NCBI RefSeq assembly: GCF_965638725.1
Contig: NC_134952.1
Coordinates: 66,865,424 to 66,929,423, forward strand
Length of the DNA stretch: 64,000 nt
Source: Aptenodytes patagonicus
Taxonomy: Eukaryota; Chordata; Aves; Sphenisciformes; Spheniscidae
Direction of reading: 5' to 3'
A program made the position numbers and the translations under genes. Shown here piece by piece: positions 56,001 through 64,000 of the stretch. Every line of letters starts with the position of its first letter. Within the stretch, counting starts at the first letter, position 1. The notes below the pieces were generated by a model that worked only from the letters and a program-made list of their open reading frames with translations, did not search any database and was not told where the DNA came from.

Positions 56001-59000
56001 AGAAAAACCAACCAATGAAGTTAAAAGAACCTTAATAAGTAGAACAGTAATAAAGAACACTAGCAGAAAAATAATCTAGAATTTGTAAAGAATCAAATGA
56101 AATGACTAAATTGTCATCTTAGGTATGAAAAATCTCCAGCCTACCTTTCTGATGGCTTGACCAGAAGCCTTTTTTGTAATAAAGCTTTCAGGTACTCCCA
56201 CAGCATCTGCTACTTTTTGCTCTGCTGCACTTAGCTGGTTGAACTAAAATAAGATTTTATGAAGAATTTTCAGATATTTAGTTCTCTTAATATTATAGAA
56301 AACACAAGTCTATTACTCAAAGTGAAACAATGTTTTTCAATATCTCTATATAGTACTTAGTCACTAGACTAGTACTATAGTCACTAGACAGTCAGATCTG
56401 CAGCTTCTTTGCCTACTTGTTTGAATTATCTGTACCTGTCCATCTCTGAATGCCACATTTTAACAAAATGAAATAGATTTTAGTGCTACCCCTAGTATAC
56501 AGCACTTTACAGAAAAGGGAGTAGCTGAATTATGGGTGGATCTTACAGAGTGTGCAAGACTAGGATAAGGGCTGTGCTGCTAAGGCTGACATAAGCATAG
56601 TAGCCTGTAGGAAGGTATTGGTCACAGTGTAATAGTGGCAATCATCGCTGGAGTTAAGCATTAGACTCAGACAAAGACTAAGACTTAACATTCTCTAGTG
56701 GATTTTGCTCCCTAAACTACAGATTAAATCAGAAGGTAAATATGGCTCTTGATTAATTTAATAGTGGTTTTCTTGCAAGACTACAATGATGTGGTTACAT
56801 ATAACTAGTTTATAGGAAAGTCTTGTTTAAGATTAACCAGACTCTGGTGATGGCAAGGCTAGCACCAACATTAGAGTCAGGACTTGGAATACTGGCAACT
56901 CAAGAGATGTGTTTCATGCCACCGTTTCCCCCAAACAGGGTCAAATATTATAGATGCAAAAGAGAACTTAGGTTTTTATGCAATACAGGAAAGCACTTCT
57001 GCCATGTGACTGAAAATAAAATAGCATATCAACTTTTCATCAAATTGCTACCCCACTTTCTACATTTCCTACGTGTATAAACTTAAAATTTAATAAGCAG
57101 GATTATTATATGCCCCAATGCATGTTTGCTAGTAAATTCTCACCAGTCTCAAGTATATCATCCAATCTGGGCTACAGTTAGAAGTCATATCATATGGAGT
57201 TGCCAGATATAGAAGATGAAGATTGCTTTCAAGAATCAGCCCTTCCAAACCTTTCTTCAATTCTCTGTAAAGAAGACTGCAGTATGCCAAGTCTATAGAC
57301 CCTATAATAAGCACACACAATGTATTGCAATTTTAAACAGGCATACAGAGTTAAGTGTAATTGATTTTAACATAGTCAGTATTTCCTTCATCTTCCACAA
57401 AAGCTTGTTACATCATCTGAATTGAAGAGAAATAACAGTAACCTGAATAACTGCTCTAACCTAACATGAGCAGTGAAACAGAACCGAGGAAAGGCAGTCA
57501 CCTATTTCCATGTATGTCCGTTCTGTGTGTGGTTTTGGGAGTGTTTGTGAATTGCCTTGGCTTTAGTGAAATCCTGGAACAATCTTGTAGACTGAAGGAA
57601 TCTTTCAGAGATTCATCCTATTCCAATTGCGTTCCATACCCTGTATCTTTATGCTATGACAGGAAAACAGAACTTCCTGATATACTCTCTGCTTTATTAC
57701 AATTGGTCTACACGTCACATGCTTCCTTTCCCTCCTTAAGCTTCCCTCTATGTCAAGAAATCCCCCTGTTCACCATACCTGTTCATAACAATGAATTATA
57801 AAATCAGGTCGTGAGCCATTTTGATTACAATCACTAAATCAAATCTTTAAATCATTTTTTGGGGATACAGTTCTGGTTTTACTCCCATCGTGACCAATGT
57901 TATTACACGTCATTCCCATCATGTTCAGTCATGCACTACTTGTTCATTCCCATTTTCAGTCCAGCACATCATATAGTAATCAAAACTGACTCTCAACTTA
58001 TTTTTCATTGCAGATGGGAAAACATATCAAATTGAGATAAGGCTCAGATGAAAGGGTTTGTTGAAATAAAGGTTATAATAAAAATAAAAAAGTCTTACCT
58101 TTATATGTAGCTTTACCCAACAGCGTGATTGTTAGTGTACATTTGGAATTGTGGTCCTTCTCAGATATTCTTCCTTTTAGGAGTCCTTTTTCTATTAGAT
58201 TTTCTAGCCCATCTTTAATTATCTCTGAGAGGCTCTTCTCTTTAGACAGCAGCTGCTGCTGAACACCCAGCAAAGTACTGCACATAAAATTGTCGACTTC
58301 CTCATGGGTAACTGCTATCTGCATCAGTTTTGCAAGTGATTAGCATGCTTAAAGGTGTCATAACACATTTCATAAGCTATATGAAAAAATTTACTGACTA
58401 GAGAAGCAATTTGATATCCTGTTAATGTGTTTCTACAGAAATACATGACAACAGATAGAATGATAGACAGTCTATGATGGAACTGACAGGACTGCTCGCC
58501 ATCTGTTCTATTATTCTAGCTACTGCATCATGTTAATTTGTTTCCACTGTTTCTATTTTTATTTTGAATCAAGTATCAAAATTGAAATATTATTAATACT
58601 GTAATGTATCATAAGGTGGATATAATTGACTTTTACAGATAAGGAAATTGTCATGTTACATGATTACTTGATAACTGAGTTAAATAAAAAGACTAATCAA
58701 ATCTTTGTCCTTCTTATCTGATTAGAAGCTGTTCTGAACTTGTGAGCCAATCTGTTTAAAAAGTCTGTTTTTTCTATAGAATCAACGGATAAGGTTTTCT
58801 TTGCATTCCCAAGCACTTAAGTTACTCACAGAGAAGAGTTAACTGATACCTTAAGTCCGACCAAAGATAACAACAGGCTCTGCATTCCCTTGGTCAACTC
58901 TAGCAGAAGATTGCTGTAACAATTCTCCAAAGGACTGTTAATTAAATCCTGAACCTAAAAAGAGTGAGAAATGTGTTAGTTCAGCGAAAATATTTATACA

Positions 59001-62000
59001 TTAGTTTTACACTTTTAAAAATACTGATACACATGATTCAGCTTATAAAGAAAATAAGTGTAGACATTTGAAGTTTACAGTTCACGTCTGAAAACAAACC
59101 ACAAAGGTTTTAGGTATTATAATTATAGGTATTTTATATATATATATAATTATAGGTATTACTACGTAAGTCAAATACTTGCAATGTTAAGTAGTGAACA
59201 AAAATTAAGCTAGGCAGCTCAGCTCCTCCTGTTTACCCCACCAACTTAATCCAACAATTTAAATTACCAACAGCTTTGTAAAAATTACCAAGTGTTTGTC
59301 TTTTTCTTGCACTATGAGAATACTTTCTCCAGCACTGTCAATACCAGCTCGACCAGCTCTGCCAATCATTTGTTTATACTGGTTCTTCTTCAGGAATTCA
59401 TTAGCAACATAAGGAGCTCTGAGAATAACCCTGTAAAGAAGTCTTTAGTAAGTTATGCTTTATATTAAAATTACTAAAGCAGCAATAAAATTTTACAAAT
59501 GCACTCTTTATATATGCCCCGGCTTAGTAACTAATAAAAATCAAATGCTGATTGAACAGATGTGTAAATCAACCAGGAAAACATTTAACAATTTAAGGTT
59601 TATTGAATGATAAGCCATGTTTATTATGTTTGCAGAACCTTTGGAACTAGTCTTTACATTTACCCAAAGGCCTGAGTTTAAGAGTGAAAAGTCACTGAGA
59701 TATAAAACAAACCCTACTAAAAAACATAAGCAACACTGACCATACATCAGTTATGCTAGAAAGACAACAATTGTCTGTATGAATTTTTTTTTCTCCCCTC
59801 AGATGCGGTATTCCAACATATATGCACACAAAACTGGATTCTTAGCAAACAGGTTTTGGTCATACAGAGTACAGCAGCCATATCATCAGCACTTGTATAA
59901 GAAGAGAACACATTTTTGTGTTAAAACATATTCAAACTGTATGTCCTTAGAAAAGATTTATTTTACAATTTAAACACTGTTCTTAGGACAATATCTAAGG
60001 AAACCACCATGAATTCCTTATTCTTCTGGATAACATTACTAAAATATTGAAGCATTTCCTCAATTTATTAAAATTTCTTTAATCCATTTAGGTAAGTGCT
60101 CTTCAGCTATGCATTCTGAGGGACTTGCTACTGATTCACATTTCCTACATAAAAACTTTGCAGTCTTGTGTCCTGAGTTGAACACAAAATCCCTTACGCT
60201 TCCAATTTGCTAGTAAAAGCAGAAACATACTTTAAATAGCACCGATACTTCCAACTTATTAAAGCAATTTTTTTTTACAAAGCAAAAATCAATGCAACAA
60301 TAAAATATGTTTCAGTTACTAACCTTCTAGCTGGCAGGTTGACTCCAGCAGCTAAAGTAGCTGTGCAAGCAAGTAGACACAGGACACCTGCAGAATATGC
60401 TTCCTCTATACTTTTTCTTTCATCATTTGTAAGGCCGCTATGGTGATAGGCAATACCAAAAGGGATTGTTTGCTTCAGAACAGGACAGACACTTCCATTT
60501 CCAATATTCTTTAGATTCTTGATGAGATCTTGTTTCTCTTTCTCTCTGTGAGCTCTAAATTCTCTTGGAGGAGGAAAAGCATTTCTTTAGACTTTGATCA
60601 ATCATTAACTACTTAAAAAAATCAAGAGACATGCTTACTGTCTATTTCTGTTTATTATCCATTCCTCTAACATCTAGGTTGAAGAAATAGTTATTTCCAG
60701 TAACTTTAAAATAGCAATACACAGGAGACTGATTAAGTTGCAATAGAGCTCTTTTCTTGTTTCTAAGCACAGGTACAGAAGGGACCAAACACTGACTGGG
60801 TGTGAGTATCGAGTGCACTGAAGAAAGGAAATAGGGACAGTATTAGCTCGTAGTGAAGATTATAGGTACATCAAAAATGGTTTCAATTTTGATAGCAAGG
60901 GAGAGGTTTTGTTTTTTTAATATAATTTCTTCCTACATAAAATTTAACTTTGCTAGACCATTATGAGTTGATCAAATCACATTTAAATGAAACCAAACAT
61001 AAGTCTTTCTTTTCTATATTAACAAAGCCTGTTTAGATTTTACAACTTACATTCACAAAGTAGGTACAGAACACAGATACTCAATCAACTAGTAACATAC
61101 ATGACCAAATACCGGGCTATAGAGAGAATGTTTGTTTTCTAAGCTTGCAGAGACCAGTGCCAAAGGGACACAGCATTATATTAATTTAGTATGCTTTTCC
61201 TTTTTTATTATTTGTCCTCTAATAACCATTTTTTCAAATAGTTTGTTTAAAAAATAAGATTTTTTTTTTTTGGTAAAACATTTGTTTCATGAGCCTTGAA
61301 CAGTTTGCTATCATTTATGCAGTTAACTTTACATGATTCTGTATTCAAAATATTTACTTCTGATCACCAGGAAAAGTCACTTGCAAACTAGAAGATAAAT
61401 CCTAAATTCTGACCAATTATTCCATATATAATTAAAAAATCACGACAGAAACTTACTTCTTGAGGTACTTGCACACCATTGAAGCCACATTTTCACAGTT
61501 CCTTTTAGTAGGACAAAAGATTAGGCAGGAATATTTAGGAATAACTTCAGTAACCAGTGCAATGATGTGGTCAGGATCTGCTTTCTCCAGATTACTAGAA
61601 TACTATCATAAACACAGATTGACAAACATTTAAACTTAGAAATTAAGTCATAAACTAAGTATTCAATGCTTGTTCTCAATCTTCGCTAGAATACTCCCAT
61701 TTGCTTTAACATGACAAAATTGAAAAAAATTGTAGGATAAGCTTTTCTCGCAATCCTCACTTGAAAAAGTTTATTAACACATCTAGCTTGAACTGAGGGA
61801 TACATGGATGTAAGAATCAATTTCTTTCAGTGACACCATAGTGATGTTACTTGTGCTACTGGCAGTCTACCATAACACACATTTTTCTTTTTAAAGATTG
61901 AAATGAATCCCTACAAGGCAGTAATAAGCCGACAAAAACTAAAAAAAAAAGTCTTCTTTCAGTATCATCTAAGAATGATCAACTGTTGAGAAAATCTACC

Positions 62001-63077
62001 CAAACACGTAAAGCACTGGGCATCTGGAAAACTCAAACCCATTGCTCTTCACATGTCAAAATACTGAAGAAACCTCTACCTTAAAGAGCAGTAAAGAAGT
62101 GAAAATCAAGTTAAACGTTCAGTATTTTAAAGGCCCTTTTCCTCCCCAAAGCCTACCATTTTCTTTCTTATAGGTATTACAAATGAACTATAATGTTTAA
62201 GTAATTTATTTGGTAAAAGCTCTGTAAGCAAATCAGTGTAAAATAATAAATTTCATAACTGTAGTTCAAAGAAACTATAAACACTTTGGTTTTACCTTGA
62301 AATTAAGACAACGTGAAAAAGTAAAGCCATTTTCTGTTTTGCTGTCAACTGCGTAAATGGTGTCTCGTATCTTTATGTATTCCTTTAATTCTACCTAGGG
62401 AGATATAAGCCATAAACAGAAACTTTAGTTAAACTACCAAGTCTTCTCTGAAGATTAAGCTATTATTGATGTACAGCTAATGTTTTTTCTAAGCATCATA
62501 TACATACATACTTGCATGCACACAAGCACACACTCCACACCGTGAAGGATTTTTTCATAAGTTAATTGTTTTTATTATCTGCCTTGAGAAAGTGTCTAAT
62601 AACGAAGAGTATGACAAATGTTGTATCCCCTGAACTATTCATAAACCATTGTCATGACAGCATGCAAGCACCAGTAGTACAGATTCTAGTTATATCAAAT
62701 GAACTGTACTGATTTATCACAGTAAGTGTAACTTAGAAATTGGTTTAGTTAAAAAGACATAAATGGCTTAACACAACAATATAAAGGTACTTGCATTTGT
62801 GCATTTACAAGTGCATAGTGCTATTTATTGTATTGGTACAACCACAAGCAGTAGCAGGCATTATATTACATTACACCGTGAAATTAAGCACAAAAGCTGT
62901 GATACGATCCTAAACAGATTTGCTATAATTTTAAAACCAAATATCTTCTTTAATAGTTTATGGTATCTTGTATACAGACCGGTCTAAAATTATTAGTATA
63001 GTACTCCGCTTGCAGGAACTTCTGCAGGTCTGCAACATTATTTAAAGTTGCACTCATGCCAATGATTTGCGTGTTTT
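49937..63077 (-). CDS. HELQ: Helicase POLQ-like, C-terminal thirteen exons (HELQ, partial)
   Basis: Thirteen exons encode the last 604 residues of HELQ, a 3'-to-5' superfamily 2 (Ski2-like) DNA helicase that acts with RAD51 paralogs and RPA at stalled or cross-linked forks. Motif III is IIGMSATL, motif IV lies around [16 protein letters not shown], motif V is [13 protein letters not shown], motif VI is [16 protein letters not shown] winged-helix part, a helical ratchet and a helix-hairpin-helix end ([15 protein letters not shown]) follow. The N-terminal region with the Walker A and DEAH exons lies beyond the right edge (human HELQ has about 1100 residues). Exons: 62980-63077, 62296-62394, 61457-61602, 60324-60563, 59289-59430, 58850-58954, 58099-58318, 57144-57301, 56145-56243, 55695-55868, 54927-55040, 52617-52751, 49937-50023. 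Phases agree throughout, no stops. Confidence 0.97.
50407..51281 (+). mobile_element. CR1 LINE with an open frame, in HELQ's last intron
   Basis: About 0.87 kb of 5'-truncated CR1, antisense to HELQ. An uninterrupted frame (50418-51203, 261 codons) encodes the end of the CR1 reverse transcriptase protein: [60 protein letters not shown]. The 3' end carries GACTCGATGATCTTAGAGGTC and ends in ATGATTCTATGATT. It belongs to a different subfamily from the copies at 22.8 and 34.4 kb. An unbroken frame suggests a fairly recent insertion. Confidence 0.93.
52617..52751 (-). CDS. HELQ: HELQ exon (helix-hairpin-helix)
   Basis: The acceptor GGACTTGCAG precedes 52751; the donor GTAAGT begins at 52616. 45 codons: [20 protein letters not shown].. 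to [10 protein letters not shown]. Phase 0 to 0. Confidence 0.96.
54927..55040 (-). CDS. HELQ: HELQ exon
   Basis: The acceptor GTCTCTGCAG precedes 55040; the donor GTTAGT begins at 54926. 38 codons: [19 protein letters not shown].. to [10 protein letters not shown]. Confidence 0.96.
55496..55537 (-). mobile_element. Tiny LTR remnant with target-site duplication
   Basis: Forty-two bases resemble the two ends of the LTR family seen at 3335-4074 (TGTCGTAGTTTAA and TTAACTCTATCCCAGCCAA). They are flanked by the 5-bp repeat ACAGG at 55491-55495 and 55538-55542. It is a strongly reduced fossil in a HELQ intron. Confidence 0.65.
55695..55868 (-). CDS. HELQ: HELQ exon
   Basis: The acceptor TTTCTTCCTAG precedes 55868; the donor GTAGTG begins at 55694. 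58 codons: [20 protein letters not shown].. to CVLHFCE. Confidence 0.96.
56145..56243 (-). CDS. HELQ: HELQ exon
   Basis: The acceptor TTATTTTAG precedes 56243; the donor GTAGGC begins at 56144. 33 codons: [20 protein letters not shown].. to SGQAIRK. Confidence 0.95.
57144..57301 (-). CDS. HELQ: HELQ exon
   Basis: The acceptor TTATTATAG precedes 57301; the donor GTGAGA begins at 57143. Encodes [20 protein letters not shown].. to DWMIYLRL. Phase 1 to 0. Confidence 0.95.
58099..58318 (-). CDS. HELQ: HELQ exon (winged-helix region)
   Basis: The acceptor CTGATGCAG precedes 58318; the donor GTAAGA begins at 58098. 73 codons: [20 protein letters not shown].. to TLLGKATYK. Confidence 0.95.
58850..58954 (-). 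CDS. HELQ: HELQ exon
   Basis: The acceptor CTTTTTAG precedes 58954; the donor GTATCA begins at 58849. 35 codons: [20 protein letters not shown].. to LSLVGLK. Confidence 0.95.
59289..59430 (-). CDS. HELQ: HELQ exon with helicase motif VI
   Basis: The acceptor CTTTACAG precedes 59430; the donor GTAATT begins at 59288. Encodes [13 protein letters not shown].. [15 protein letters not shown].., the arginine-finger motif. Confidence 0.97.
60324..60563 (-). CDS. HELQ: HELQ exon with helicase motif V
   Basis: The acceptor TCCTCCAAG precedes 60563 (an alternative AG two bases on would put a stop in frame); the donor GTTAGT begins at 60323. 240 bp: [20 protein letters not shown].., [23 protein letters not shown]. 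Confidence 0.96.
61457..61602 (-). CDS. HELQ: HELQ exon with helicase motif IV
   Basis: The acceptor TTATGATAG precedes 61602; the donor GTAAGT begins at 61456. Encodes [20 protein letters not shown].. [16 protein letters not shown].. and leaves at phase 2. Confidence 0.96.
62296..62394 (-). CDS. HELQ: HELQ exon
   Basis: The acceptor ATCTCCCTAG precedes 62394; the donor GTAAAA begins at 62295. 33 codons: [20 protein letters not shown].. to FSRCLNFK. Confidence 0.96.
62980..63077 (-). CDS. HELQ: HELQ exon with helicase motif III
   Basis: The acceptor CTGTTTTACAG precedes 63077; the donor is the weak GTCTGT at 62979. 32 codons: [20 protein letters not shown].. to YYTNNFRP. It is the most upstream HELQ exon in the window. 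Confidence 0.95.
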
Positions 63078-64000
63078 CTGTAAAACAGAAGTTGAGATTA
63101 ATTTATTGCCAAGTTCACAATTTTTAACACTTCTGCTCAGTATTTAATTCATAAGCCTGCTTCTTCATCATTAGTCTTTTCAAATGCTAAAGTAGCAGGT
63201 TTGAAGGGTGTGCTGGTTTTGGCTGGGGTAGAGTTAATTTTCTTCACAGTAGCTAGTATGGGGCTATATTTTGGATTCGTGCTGGAAACTGTTGATAATA
63301 CAGGGATGTTTCAGTTATTGCTGAGCAGTGCTTAGACAAAGTCAGGGCCTTTTCTGCCTCTCACCCCACCAGCGAGTAGGCAGGGGGTACACAAGAAGTT
63401 GGGAGGGGACACAGCCAGGACAGCTGGCCCCAACTGACCAAAGGGATATTCCACACCATATGACGTCATGCTCAGCAATAAAAGCTGGGGGAAGAAGGAA
63501 AAGGGGGACTTTCGGAGTGATGGCATTTGTCTTTCCAAGTAGCCATTACACGTGATGGAGCCCTGCTTTCCTGGAGATGGCTGAACACCTGCCTGCTGAT
63601 GGGAAGGAGTGAATGAATTCCTTGTTTTGCTTTGCTTGTGTGTGCGGACTTTGCTTTCCCTATTAAACTGCCTTTATCTCAACCCACGAGTTTTCTCACT
63701 TTTACTCTTCCAATTCTCTCCCCCATCCCACTGTGAGGGGAGTGAGTAAGCAGCTGTGTGGTGCTTAGTTGCCAGCTGTGGTTAAACCACAACAAAGGGG
63801 AATATAGCTAAGAAATATTACCTGAGACGTAAACATAAAAAAGGAATCCTTCTCTATAGAAGCAGTTAATTGGAATGGCTAAGGGGCTCCTATGAAGAAA
63901 TGGAAGACATTTGACAATACTCAGGATTTCTCAGAGAAATATCAAAAAAGCTTCAAAACCACCGAGCCCATCATTACAGGGTCAACTGACTAACACTTAA
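63078..64000 (-). other. HELQ intron to the window edge
   Basis: No further helicase exon is visible up to base 64000; the stretch is mostly occupied by a solo LTR. Confidence 0.85.
63209..63794 (+). mobile_element. Solo LTR fossil of an avian endogenous retrovirus
   Basis: A 586-bp LTR on the plus strand, antisense to HELQ, starting TGTGCTGGTTTTGGC and ending GTTAAACCACAACA. It is flanked by the 5-bp direct repeat AAGGG (63204-63208 and 63795-63799). It has a promoter-like AATAAAAGC near 63478. Both ends match the LTR at 3335-4074 and the remnant at 55496-55537. No internal viral sequence is present. The perfect flanking repeat suggests moderate age. Confidence 0.88.

Noticed and set aside
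1-64000. CRISPR arrays, operons, tRNA or rRNA genes
   Set aside because: No regularly spaced repeats and no recognisable tRNA or rRNA sequence; the window is vertebrate nuclear DNA.

Overview
The window looks like a bird autosome. It carries CR1 LINE fragments with the typical ATTCTATG-type 3' tails, avian-type solo LTRs, GC-rich CpG-island promoters and short introns. The protein-coding genes and their order are the vertebrate block PLAC8 - COQ2 - HPSE - HELQ (human 4q21, recalled from general knowledge), all transcribed from the minus strand. The heparanase and COQ2 exons read very close to the chicken proteins as I remember them. The LTR family suggests a neoavian bird, but that is inference.

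Layout from low to high coordinates. (1) 150-658: two exons of a PLAC8-family gene whose last exon lies off the left edge. (2) 4950-6901: a complete second PLAC8 copy coding for 115 residues. A solo LTR fossil (3335-4074) sits between the copies. (3) 7-17.6 kb: intergenic, with one further LTR-like fossil near 12.5-13.2 kb. (4) 18018-25958: complete COQ2 in seven exons (352 residues), starting in a CpG island. (5) 26-30.3 kb: intergenic. (6) 30288-43651: complete heparanase gene HPSE in twelve exons (527 residues), with its own CpG island. Its introns hold a 5'-truncated CR1 and a small inverted telomeric-repeat array. (7) 43.8-49.8 kb: intergenic. (8) 49937-63077: the last thirteen coding exons of HELQ (604 residues, from helicase motif III to the C terminus). 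The ATP-binding motifs lie off the right edge. HELQ introns hold a CR1, a 42-bp LTR remnant and a full solo LTR.

The genes do not form a pathway. COQ2 makes the prenylated coenzyme Q precursor in mitochondria, HPSE cleaves heparan sulphate, HELQ works in DNA repair and PLAC8 proteins are small cysteine-rich regulators. What they share is ancient linkage and common orientation. All 34 exons listed for the three complete genes and the HELQ part have AG/GT borders and agreeing codon phases, so those models are solid.

I found no new molecular system. The observations I would follow first are a CR1 tail ending about six bases from the COQ2 exon 4 acceptor, a head-to-head telomeric array with an adjoining perfect hairpin in an HPSE intron, and a 32-bp copy of part of the COQ2 last exon in the preceding intron.
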